This document shows positions 22,386 through 29,368 of a stretch of 29,368 nucleotides of DNA, piece by piece. Each line of letters opens with the position of its first letter. The first letter of the stretch is position 1. The DNA lies in the NCBI GenBank assembly GCA_002408185.1, contig DHQV01000003.1:1-29368 (forward strand), written 5' to 3'. Both the position numbers and the translations under genes were made by a program. The DNA comes from Deltaproteobacteria bacterium UBA5329 (lineage in GTDB: Bacteria > Desulfobacterota > Syntrophorhabdia > Syntrophorhabdales > Syntrophorhabdaceae). The notes under the pieces were generated by a model, which made no database searches, was not told where the DNA came from, and was given only the letters and a program-made list of their open reading frames with translations.

Positions 22386-23798
22386 TTACGCGCCAGTTCT
22401 GATTTTGTGCTTCTTGAGAAGGCCGTACAACCTGGTCCGTGAAAGCTGGGAAAGCGTACAGGCTTCTTTTATATCTCCCGATGATGACAAGAGATTGCGA
22501 AGATACATTTCCTCCAGATCGGCATATGCGCTCTGGCGGAAACTTTTCAAACTGAGGAACTGCCCCCGGCGCTCATGATTGTGCAAGTTATTCCCTTTTT
22601 GAGCGGCGGGATGATCCTGACTGAATAATGATTTTGTTATCTGGATCCTAAATTCCTGGGGAAGGTGCACGGGAAAGAGCGTTTCTTCATGAAGACCTGC
22701 AGCACATGCATGTTCTATGACGTGGAACAGTTCTCTGACATTGCCTGGCCAGTCATATTTCGTGAGGTATTTCAGAAACTCTTCTGAAACTTTTTTCTGG
22801 CGCACGCCAAAACGATCGCACACCTTGTCCACATAAAATCCGGTCAGGTCAGCGATGTCCTCTCGATGCCCTCGCAAGGGATCCAGATTGATGGTCATTG
22901 ACCGCAACCGGTAAAGAAGATCGCCCCTGAACTTGCCTTCCTCGACCATTTGCTCAAGATTTTTGTTTGTCGCCGATATAAGCCGGAAATCACTCTCGAT
23001 CTCTTTTTCGCTTCCCAGCGGCCTGAAGCGGTGTTCCTCCAGGACCCTCAGAAATGTTTTCTGCAGAGGCAACGGCAGTTCACCCATTTCATCGAGAAAG
23101 AGGGTCCCTTTATGGGCCTGCCTGGCAAGGCCTTCCCGTGATCTGTCCGCCCCGGTAAAAGCGCCCTTCACATGTCCGAAGAGTATGCTTTCCACAAGCG
23201 TTTCAGGAAGCGCCGTACAATCAACGACAACGAAATTCTCCTTCGCTCTTCTGGAGTTATTATGGATCGACAGTGCAAAGAGCTCTTTGCCTGTACCGGT
23301 CTCTCCCGTTATCAGAACGTTGAGGTCGGATTCGGCGGCCTGCTTGACCAAGTCCATCGAGGCCCGCATTGCCGGACTGTTGCCGACTATGCCATTGCGC
23401 TTGACCTCGTTTTTCCTGGTGGCGTTATGTAATTCCGCGCGGTACTGAATGACCCGTGATAGACGGGAGACCGTCTCCCTCAAGCCGGCAGGTTTCTGTA
23501 TGTAGTCCCAAGCCCCGTTCCGGATCGCTCTTTCCGCGTTTTCGGGTGTTCCGTGCCGCGTCATCACCGTAATTGTCGGCGCCGAAGGGCATGCTTGTAA
23601 TTTATCAAGATCATCGATAGAATTTCCGTCCGAAAGATCGGATTCGATAAATATTAAATCGGGAGGATTCGTTCTTATCACTTCCAGACAATCGCTCAGG
23701 GTATGCCTGAGCGACAGCTCATGCCCGAGCCTGAGTGCCGCCTCGGCAAACATGGCGCAGCTCGACAACTCGCCGTCAACGACCAGCACTTTGATCAT
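22386..23798 (-). CDS. Sigma-54-dependent activator with degenerate (Glu52) receiver
   Basis: A 470-residue NtrC-family protein. The receiver-like domain (1-120) reads VLVVDGELS, so the acidic pair is D-G rather than D-D, and IFIESDLSDG puts Glu52 (codon GAA) where the phospho-acceptor Asp is expected; Thr80 and Lys102 remain. The AAA+ domain is intact: Walker A GETGTGKE (165-172), GAFTGA (212-217), and WPGNVREL. A Fis-type helix-turn-helix ends the protein (EEMYLRNLLSSSGDIKEA, SRTRLYGLLKKHKI). I chose ATG at 23798, where the receiver begins; a GTG nine codons earlier is possible. Glu mimics phospho-Asp in many receivers, so it may be permanently active or controlled another way. No kinase is adjacent. 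Confidence 0.9.
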   Translation of the reverse strand: MIKVLVVDGELSSCAMFAEAALRLGHELSLRHTLSDCLEVIRTNPPDLIFIESDLSDGNSIDDLDKLQACPSAPTITVMTRHGTPENAERAIRNGAWDYIQKPAGLRETVSRLSRVIQYRAELHNATRKNEVKRNGIVGNSPAMRASMDLVKQAAESDLNVLITGETGTGKELFALSIHNNSRRAKENFVVVDCTALPETLVESILFGHVKGAFTGADRSREGLARQAHKGTLFLDEMGELPLPLQKTFLRVLEEHRFRPLGSEKEIESDFRLISATNKNLEQMVEEGKFRGDLLYRLRSMTINLDPLRGHREDIADLTGFYVDKVCDRFGVRQKKVSEEFLKYLTKYDWPGNVRELFHVIEHACAAGLHEETLFPVHLPQEFRIQITKSLFSQDHPAAQKGNNLHNHERRGQFLSLKSFRQSAYADLEEMYLRNLLSSSGDIKEACTLSQLSRTRLYGLLKKHKIRTGA

Positions 23799-24008
23799 GA
23801 CTTCAATTCCCAGGGCCGCAGGCACGAACCTTTTTCCGGATATTGTCCCTGAGTTCTATTCATACGCCTACCTCCGTAAACCACGACGCGCTCACGCATA
23901 TACTGCGACCCGTTAATTTCCGTGTTTGCCCTTCTTCCGGATCACAATGATCTATACTAGGGTACAACATCGGCTCAAATGCGTCTGTCGTATAATCCAC
24001 CAATAATC

Positions 24009-24020
24009 TTGTCATACTTT
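24009..24020 (+). repeat. 12-bp direct repeat, left copy
   Basis: TTGTCATACTTT occurs here and again at 24839-24850 in the same orientation. The preceding CAAT is also shared, giving 16 of 20 matches. The copies bracket the two-gene TPR plus zinc-ribbon cassette. Confidence 0.45.
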
Positions 24021-24065
24021 GGAATGACGATGTCATCATCTTTTATGACGGTCCTTCCCTGAAAG

Positions 24066-24275
24066 TCATCGCGCAGGTTCTGCCAGATATTTAGCGGCCA
24101 GCACTTTTTTTACACATACGGGACAGATGCCATGTGTCAATGTTATTTTTGAAGTCGCCTGCGCCGGTGTTTCAGGCAATTTCCACACCCCCTTGACGGT
24201 CCGGACCCTTTGGCACCAGGCGCAGACACAGATCATCCGCCGTGATTTCTTTGTATATGTCTCCGTAAAACTCAT
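24066..24275 (-). CDS. Small stand-alone zinc-ribbon signalling-type protein
   Basis: A 69-residue protein consisting almost entirely of a four-cysteine motif: ICVCAWCQRVR (Cys18, Cys21) and LTHGICPVCVKK (His48, Cys51, Cys54), with a Gly-x-Trp (Gly29, Trp31) between. The pattern matches the short zinc-ribbon-like tail found at the end of many sensor kinases and PAS proteins (CxxC-K-x-R ... GxW ... SHGICPxC). Here it stands alone. AAGGAG lies just before the ATG, inside the 8-nt gap after the TPR gene, so they are co-transcribed. Zinc binding is inferred from the cysteines; the partner and function are unknown. Confidence 0.75.
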   Translation of the reverse strand: MSFTETYTKKSRRMICVCAWCQRVRTVKGVWKLPETPAQATSKITLTHGICPVCVKKVLAAKYLAEPAR

Positions 24276-24283
24276 GGGCTCCT

Positions 24284-24769
24284 TTACCCTCCCCTAATCT
24301 TCTTACGCGGCCGATCACATACCGTCAGCATATCAACGGCTATCGCAAGACCTAATCGGGCTGCGGTACGAAGGTCTTCGACCTGTTTCCGGTGGTGTCC
24401 CGCACCTCCGTGCGCGATACCGCGGTGATAGTATGCCCAGGCCAGGCCGGGGTCGAGACTGATGGCCCTGTCATAATCGCGGATGGCACTGGTATATTCT
24501 CCCCGCTCTTCGTGGGACAGACCCTTCAAGTAATACGCCCGGGCGTTACGCTCGACTCCGTCCGACTCACTTACCACGGCAGTCTCCCTCTTTTTCGTGT
24601 GCGCCAGTCCGTACCCGCAAGGATCATCATTGGCATTGTCCCTGGCTGGACTGCGGTGTAGTTTGCTGATCGCCTTGCTCCTGATCGGCTTGTCGTTCCT
24701 CAGCACATCCCCCCACAAATTTCTTTCAAGATCGAATCCGACAGGAATGTTTCTTGTCCCCCGTCTCAT
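24284..24769 (-). CDS. TPR-repeat protein of unknown function
   Basis: A 161-residue predicted cytoplasmic protein. The second half (about 75-143) holds two TPR units, ARAYYLKGLSHEERGEYTSA with DYDRAISLDPG, and AWAYYHRGIAHGGAGHHRKQ with a following helix, so it probably binds a protein partner. The first 70 residues are basic and low in recognisable structure, and no ribosome-binding site is visible before the ATG at 24769, so the true start may lie further inside. It sits 8 nt ahead of the zinc-ribbon gene. There is no signal peptide. The family is not recognised. Confidence 0.6.
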   Translation of the reverse strand: MRRGTRNIPVGFDLERNLWGDVLRNDKPIRSKAISKLHRSPARDNANDDPCGYGLAHTKKRETAVVSESDGVERNARAYYLKGLSHEERGEYTSAIRDYDRAISLDPGLAWAYYHRGIAHGGAGHHRKQVEDLRTAARLGLAIAVDMLTVCDRPRKKIRGG

Positions 24770-24838
24770 TCAATGCCGGTTTCTTTACAATCATAGCGAG
24801 AACAGGCAAAAACGTCTGTCGCCCGGCCAACAATTGTG

Positions 24839-24850
24839 TTGTCATACTTT
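24839..24850 (+). repeat. 12-bp direct repeat, right copy
   Basis: Second copy of TTGTCATACTTT, 830 bp from the copy at 24009-24020, lying upstream of the TPR gene start. Confidence 0.45.
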
Positions 24851-24895
24851 ATGAGATGTTACCCATGAAATAGAGAGGACAAGTAGTTTCCCCAT

Positions 24896-24920
24896 CGTCA
24901 TCCCGGCTTGCCGGGATACA
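24896..24920. repeat. REP-like palindrome
   Basis: ATCCCGGC and GCCGGGAT (24900-24907 and 24910-24917) are separated by TT and preceded by CGTC. The core resembles the widespread intergenic palindrome GTCATCCCGG...CCGGGAT found in many bacterial genomes. It lies between the TPR gene and the convergent end of the LuxR-type regulator gene. It is probably a dispersed repeat; a role as a transcription stop is possible. Confidence 0.55.
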
Positions 24921-24987
24921 GCGTCTTTTCTTCTTCCTACTTATATGGTGCGAGGTCCACGAGATAAATGCGGTAGGCAGACAACAG

Positions 24988-25013
24988 AAAAAAAAGGGGG
25001 AGGCAAGTACTCC
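24988..25013 (-). terminator. Weak terminator candidate after the LuxR-type regulator
   Basis: On the minus strand a short GGAG/CTCC stem (25010-25013 with 24999-25002) is followed by CCCCC and a run of eight T residues, 18-43 nt after the stop codon. The stem is only 4 bp, so this is tentative. Confidence 0.3.
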
Positions 25014-25030
25014 GGACAGGCACCCATCAC

Positions 25031-25684
25031 CTACTCCAATTGCGTCAGCCCGTAACGGATGGCGAATTTCACAAGGGCGGGTATGTCGTTGACGCCGAGC
25101 TTGTGCATAAGACGACTCCTGTACGTCTCGACTGTTTTCGGGGAAAGAAACATTATGCCCGCTATTTCCACACTTGACTTTCCTTCGGAAACCATTTGAA
25201 GTATTTCGCGTTCGCGCCTGGTCAAACGTTCCAGGGGATTCTCAGGCTCCTTCGCCGCCTGTGTGTTGAGGTAGTCTTCTATAACCCGGTCTGAAATCTT
25301 CTGGCTCAGATACCTCATGCCGTTGTAGACAGCTTTAATCGCAGCGATCACCTCGGCCCCGGCCGATTCTTTCAAGAGGTATCCCCGGGCACCGACCTTC
25401 AGGGAACGATAGATATGTTCCGTCGTCGAATACATGGAAAGAATAATTATCCTGGTCGAACGGCACTCCTGCAGGATACGGTCAGCAGCCTCGATACCGT
25501 TCAGGCCAGGCATTGCGATGTCCATGATAACAATGTCCGGGCGCAGTTTTTTTGCCTGGATTATGGCATCTCTTCCATTCATCGCCTCGCCTGTCACGAC
25601 AATATCAGGTTGCGACTCAAGAAGCAATTTGAGCCCGTCACGAATGATGGCGTGGTCATCACATATCAGGACGCTGATACTCAT
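25031..25684 (-). CDS. LuxR/NarL-family response regulator
   Basis: A 217-residue response regulator. The receiver (about 1-122) has all key residues: Asp9/Asp10, phospho-acceptor Asp55 in IVIMDIAMPGLNG, Ser83 and Lys105. The LuxR helix-turn-helix follows (LTRREREILQMVSEGKSS, LSPKTVETYRSRLMHKLG; about 152-212). Its ATG overlaps the stop of the MASE3 kinase gene by 4 nt (ATGA), so the two are translated together and form a cognate pair. The target genes are not evident; the nearest downstream genes on the strand are the TPR/zinc-ribbon pair. Confidence 0.95.
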   Translation of the reverse strand: MSISVLICDDHAIIRDGLKLLLESQPDIVVTGEAMNGRDAIIQAKKLRPDIVIMDIAMPGLNGIEAADRILQECRSTRIIILSMYSTTEHIYRSLKVGARGYLLKESAGAEVIAAIKAVYNGMRYLSQKISDRVIEDYLNTQAAKEPENPLERLTRREREILQMVSEGKSSVEIAGIMFLSPKTVETYRSRLMHKLGVNDIPALVKFAIRYGLTQLE

Positions 25685-27564
25685 ACATGGACCTCCACCG
25701 CTACACGGGTCCCTTTCCCTGGTTCGCTTTGGATCACGCAGCTCCCCCCTATCGACAACGCCCTTTCTGTTATATTGGCAAGTCCGTAGCGTCCCTTCTT
25801 CCTAAACATCTTCATCTCGTCCTGCTCAAAACCTTTTCCGTCGTCTTCAATAACGAGGGCTATATCGCGATTGTTCTGCTTCACGCTGATCATAACACGG
25901 GTCGCACCGGAATGTTTGGCAACATTGTTGAGAGCTTCCTGCACTATCCTGAAAAGAGATGTTTCTGTATGGCTATCGGGTCGCTCGGGAAGATCTTCGC
26001 CGGTGATCACGACGGTGATTCCGGTCCGGTCCTGGAAGTTTTCTGCATAACCCTTGATAGCTGCAAGAAGGCCATAATCGTCCAGGACCGGGGGGCGAAG
26101 TTTTGCCATGACATCACGGATCGTAATGGCGGTGTCCTCGACGAGGGACATCGAGTCCATGATCCGCTTATCGAGCACGGTCAAATCGCCAGAGACCAGC
26201 TTTGCTTTCATTATATTTAAATTAAGTCCAAGGGCTGTCAAATTCTGCCCGACGAGATCATGAAGTTCACGTGCGATTTTTCGTCTCTCTACGTTCTCCG
26301 CCTCGGACAGTTTTTTCGATACCGCCATAAGCTCGTCATTTATCTTCTCCAGTTCGCCCGTTCTTTGCTGAACCAAATGCTCCAGTTTTCCCTGATACTT
26401 CTCCAGTGCGTGTTCATATTCGATCCTGGATGTAATGTCCTCACCGGAGCTTAAGACTACCGTGGCATCGGTTGATTCATCATTCAGGACAGTGTGGTGC
26501 CAGGCTACTATCCTCTCCTTCCCCTCCCCTGCCATCACTGCGCTTTCACGGTACTCAATCGCGCCTGACGGGCCCGACAAAAAACGTGAAAAAAATGTTC
26601 GTTCCTCTTTCCTGTCCATCGTGGGAATGAACGTGTCTATCCAGTCACTCCCGATAACCTTTTCGATGTCACAGCCGAGTATCTCGCACCCGCGCCTGTT
26701 TATGAGGACGATCTTCCCGGAGCTGTCAATGACCACGAACAATGTCCCGACAATTTTGAGATACATTTCCGCACGGTTCTTTTCGACAAGCAGATTTTCT
26801 TCGCTCTGTTTGAGGTCCCTCAGAATGACACTGTACGGTTCTTTAAGGCCCGTTTTGATCATTGCCCGATAGATGATATAGTAGGACACGAGTTTGAAGT
26901 AATGCCCGGCCAGGTTCCCTATACCGTAGGCATCGACATAAAGGGTGAGGGCCATTTCCGAGAACACGATGAATATGATCGATCCAATTATTAATTTCAG
27001 GATCCTGGGATCGAACCTTTCACGATGTCTCGTGAGCGTGAACACTGAGCCAAGGAGGATGATCATAATGAGATATTCGCTCACTATTTTAAAACCGGTC
27101 ACTCCTGCATTATCGATAAATGACAGAGGGAATATCCCGCCAAAGATCGAACCCATCAGAGCCGTCGATACGGCCGTATATATCAGGAACACGAGGTCCG
27201 GCCTCATCTTCCTCCCTATAAAGAACGGCGCTATAAATAATGAAGTGCTCTGTATATATCTGCCTGCTATCCAGAACTGCGTCGTCAGATTGGCTCCCGT
27301 TACCGCAAAAACACTCATTCCCTTATACGCCAGCATATGTGCGATATCGAAAATACCCGTAAAAAAATACGAGATGCCAAGAAGGAGAAGATAGTTGTTG
27401 TCGATAAACTTCCGGGAATTCCAGGCTACCATGAATATCCCGAAGGCTATGATGACCGCAAAGAACTCGACAAGATTGTGGAATAAAAGATAATTGTAAA
27501 GGCTCGTGAGGTATAGTCCGGCTGCAACTATAGCGGCCGGCGCTATCGCGGAAAATCTTTTCAC
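25681..27564 (-). CDS. MASE3-PAS HisKA_3 sensor histidine kinase
   Basis: A 627-residue membrane kinase. The N-terminal third (about 7-242) is a MASE3-type integral-membrane sensor with about seven helices and motifs such as GISYFFTGIFDIAHMLAYKG and TTQFWIAGRYIQSTSLFIAP. A coiled linker, a PAS domain (about 267-387; VVIDSSGKIVLINRRGCEIL), another coiled coil, and a HisKA_3 domain (RKIARELHDLVGQNLTALGL, His near 435) follow, then a HATPase domain (IVQEALNNVAKHSGA, EDDGKGFE, GRYGLANI). I chose GTG at 27564, which has GGGGG 5 nt upstream; a GTG eight codons earlier is possible. It overlaps its regulator by 4 nt. The ligand of MASE3 sensors is not generally known. Confidence 0.92.
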   Translation of the reverse strand: MKRFSAIAPAAIVAAGLYLTSLYNYLLFHNLVEFFAVIIAFGIFMVAWNSRKFIDNNYLLLLGISYFFTGIFDIAHMLAYKGMSVFAVTGANLTTQFWIAGRYIQSTSLFIAPFFIGRKMRPDLVFLIYTAVSTALMGSIFGGIFPLSFIDNAGVTGFKIVSEYLIMIILLGSVFTLTRHRERFDPRILKLIIGSIIFIVFSEMALTLYVDAYGIGNLAGHYFKLVSYYIIYRAMIKTGLKEPYSVILRDLKQSEENLLVEKNRAEMYLKIVGTLFVVIDSSGKIVLINRRGCEILGCDIEKVIGSDWIDTFIPTMDRKEERTFFSRFLSGPSGAIEYRESAVMAGEGKERIVAWHHTVLNDESTDATVVLSSGEDITSRIEYEHALEKYQGKLEHLVQQRTGELEKINDELMAVSKKLSEAENVERRKIARELHDLVGQNLTALGLNLNIMKAKLVSGDLTVLDKRIMDSMSLVEDTAITIRDVMAKLRPPVLDDYGLLAAIKGYAENFQDRTGITVVITGEDLPERPDSHTETSLFRIVQEALNNVAKHSGATRVMISVKQNNRDIALVIEDDGKGFEQDEMKMFRKKGRYGLANITERALSIGGSCVIQSEPGKGTRVAVEVHV

Positions 27565-27626
27565 AATGCCCCCGTTACGGTTAACCACCGACCAAAGCCC
27601 GCGATGAAAAAAATATACCTTATACT

Positions 27627-27655
27627 AAAATAATATCGTTGAAGAAAATGTGCAA
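27627..27655 (-). promoter_or_regulatory. Weak sigma-70-like promoter for the MASE3 kinase operon
   Basis: On the minus strand TTGCAC (27650-27655) and TATTTT (27627-27632) are 17 bp apart, about 65-90 bp before the kinase start, in an AT-rich stretch. The -10 match is imperfect. Confidence 0.3.
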
Positions 27656-27667
27656 GAAGCAATAAGG

Positions 27668-27695
27668 ACCGTGAGAACGTAAAAACGTAAGGCGT
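27668..27695. repeat. Degenerate CGTRAGGC-type repeat copy
   Basis: CGTGAGAA, CGTAAAAA and CGTAAGGCG occur in a row in the gap between the kinase operon and the helicase gene, the same octamer style as at 6676-6712. Confidence 0.35.
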
Positions 27696-27702
27696 TTCAA
27701 AC

Positions 27703-29368
27703 TCAATAGATACAATGGCTGCCAGCAAAGGGGGATGTGGCCCGGACCTCTCGCAGCCGTTCCGCCAGCAAACTGTACCGTTTGCGGGTCCTGTCATTTC
27801 GTACGGCGATCGAGAGCGCTTTTTTCGTGCCCACAAGGCAGACGAGCTTCTTTCCCCTGGTGACCGCTGTATAGATAAGGTTTCTCTGGAGAAGGAGATA
27901 GTGCTGCGTAAGGACCGGCAGGATCACGGCGGGGTATTCGCTCCCCTGTGATTTGTGGACCGAGATCGCGTAGGCAAGGACAAGCTCGTCGAGTTCGCTG
28001 AAATCATACGTCACAATTCTGCCGTCAAAATCAACCCTGACGGCCTGTACTTCTTTGTCGATGTTTACGATCTTTCCTATATCCCCGTTGTAAACATCTT
28101 TTTCATAATTGTTCCGGGCCTGTATCACTTTATCACCCACTTTGAACAATCGTCCCGACCGCAAGACACCGTCCGGCGACCGGTTGAGCACCTCCTGAAG
28201 CCGGGCATTTAAATTCGTGACCCCGACAACTCCCCGGTGCATGGGGGTCAATATCTGGATATCGTTAAACGGACAAAAACCGAAGCGCGAGGGGATGATC
28301 CGGGTACATAATTCGACAATGTGCTGCAGCACCCTTTCCGGGTCATCTTCTTCGATAAATACGAAATCACGGCCTCCCTCGAAAATGGGCATCTGGCCCC
28401 TGTTTATACGGTGGGCATTGACAATTATCATGCTCTCCTGTGATTGCCGGAATATGCCGTTCAGGCGCACGGTGCTAACACACCCTGAAGCGATGATGTC
28501 CTCCAGGACATTCCCGGGACCCACGGACGGAAGCTGGTCGATATCGCCAACAAGGACGAGGGTCGCTTCCACAGGGACAGTCTTCAACAAATGATACATG
28601 AGCGGGGCATCTATCATCGATGCCTCATCGATGATGACGAGGCCGGCATCCAGAGGTTTCGATTCGTCTCTTCCGAATCCCGTCCCGGACGAAAGGTCTC
28701 GCGGATTATACTCGAGCAGGCGATGGATGGTGCGCGCCTCGACACCGGTCGCCTCGGTAATTCTTTTTGCCGCCCTGCCGGTCGGTGCTGCCAAGACCAC
28801 TTTCTGCCCGGTCTTTACAGCTATCTTGATGATACCGTTTATAATTGTCGTTTTTCCCGTTCCGGGCCCCCCCGTTATGACCAGCACTTTCTGTTGCAGA
28901 GATGCCCTGACGGCTTCGAGCTGTTTTTCCGAAAAGATGATCTGCCGGTCCCCGCCGCCGGAGCGCAACGTATCGCCGACATCGATGATCCTCATTTGTT
29001 TCGGGTGCGAGGCAAGCCGTCCTATCGATGCCGCTATGCCTAGCTCGGCAGCATAGAGGAAATCAAGGTAAACCAGCCCTGTTCCGTAATTTCCCGCAAC
29101 TCCGGGAACCAGAGGCCCGTTCTCGATTATGACCTTTTTTTGAGCTGCGAGGTTCGCAAGAGCCGGTGGTATCTTCGAAGGCAACACTTCGAGCACCTCG
29201 CTCGATCTTTCAACCAACTCATCGAAGGGGGAAAAAAGATGTCCCTCATCTGCAAGCTGCCCCAGGACATAAAGAACGCCCGTTTCGATCCGAAAAGGTG
29301 CCTCTTTTTCGACGCCGAGGTTTTCCGCTATCCTGTCTGCGGTAAGAAAGCCTATTCCAAATATATCC
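27703..29368 (-). CDS. recD2: RecD2-type ATP-dependent DNA helicase, 5' end outside the window
   Basis: A superfamily 1B 5'-3' DNA helicase of the RecD/TraA group. The reading frame is open to the window edge, giving 554 residues; about 170-200 N-terminal residues of the usual ~740 are missing only because the window ends. At the edge the frame reads DIFGIGFLTADRIAENLG, the helix-hairpin-helix region typical of RecD2. Helicase motifs in order: GGPGTGKTTI (Walker A), LAAPTGRAAKRI (Ia), VIIDEASMID (II), LVGDIDQLPSVGPG (III), GIFRQS (IV), AISVHKSQGSEYPAVI (V) and YTAVTRGKK (VI). No recB or recC is seen nearby, as expected for RecD2. Its role would be in DNA repair or replication restart (family knowledge). 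Confidence 0.93.
   Translation of the reverse strand, partial: DIFGIGFLTADRIAENLGVEKEAPFRIETGVLYVLGQLADEGHLFSPFDELVERSSEVLEVLPSKIPPALANLAAQKKVIIENGPLVPGVAGNYGTGLVYLDFLYAAELGIAASIGRLASHPKQMRIIDVGDTLRSGGGDRQIIFSEKQLEAVRASLQQKVLVITGGPGTGKTTIINGIIKIAVKTGQKVVLAAPTGRAAKRITEATGVEARTIHRLLEYNPRDLSSGTGFGRDESKPLDAGLVIIDEASMIDAPLMYHLLKTVPVEATLVLVGDIDQLPSVGPGNVLEDIIASGCVSTVRLNGIFRQSQESMIIVNAHRINRGQMPIFEGGRDFVFIEEDDPERVLQHIVELCTRIIPSRFGFCPFNDIQILTPMHRGVVGVTNLNARLQEVLNRSPDGVLRSGRLFKVGDKVIQARNNYEKDVYNGDIGKIVNIDKEVQAVRVDFDGRIVTYDFSELDELVLAYAISVHKSQGSEYPAVILPVLTQHYLLLQRNLIYTAVTRGKKLVCLVGTKKALSIAVRNDRTRKRYSLLAERLREVRATSPFAGSHCIY

Overview
The window looks like chromosomal DNA of an anaerobic Gram-negative bacterium, most likely a Desulfobacterota (former Deltaproteobacteria) relative of the syntrophic lineages. 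This placement is inferred from protein style: a type II secretion (T2SS) operon with PilM/N/O/P-like inner-membrane genes, many two-component and sigma-54 regulators, and small receiver-like and zinc-ribbon signalling proteins. No rRNA or other marker gene is present to confirm it. Coding density is high, almost everything lies on the minus strand, and I saw no insertion sequence, CRISPR array, tRNA or rRNA.

Layout, left to right. (1) 21-3887: glutamate dehydrogenase (gdhA) with a hairpin behind it and a three-unit 24-bp repeat in its upstream region, preceded on the same strand by a sensor kinase/LuxR-type regulator pair. (2) 3990-5220: the only plus-strand gene, a nitronate-monooxygenase/FabK-like flavoprotein with a good sigma-70 promoter and a cysteine-rich tail. 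(3) 5335-6661: a structured non-coding convergent region, a stand-alone receiver, and an orphan LuxR-type regulator whose phospho-acceptor aspartate is alanine. (4) 6802-17564: an 11-gene T2SS operon in the order G-D-E-F-H-I-J-K-L-M-C, with tight overlaps and mostly non-ATG starts. (5) 17755-21065: a glrK-qseG-glrR-like set (kinase, lipoprotein, sigma-54 activator) directly upstream of the T2SS operon. (6) 21066-24769: an apparently decayed stretch, a receiver-like protein with no phospho-acceptor, a sigma-54 activator whose receiver carries Glu in place of Asp, and a two-gene TPR plus zinc-ribbon cassette bracketed by a 12-bp direct repeat. (7) 24896-27564: a REP-like palindrome and a MASE3-PAS kinase/LuxR-type regulator operon. 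(8) 27703 to the right edge: the C-terminal three quarters of a RecD2-type helicase.

How the parts may work together: the T2SS operon supplies the secretin, ATPase, platform and five pseudopilins. The prepilin peptidase is not in the window, so it must be encoded elsewhere. About eleven of the 27 genes are signalling proteins, and three receiver or receiver-like proteins lack a normal phospho-acceptor, so phosphorylation-independent control is a theme of this locus. The position of GlrK/QseG/GlrR suggests, but does not show, control of secretion.
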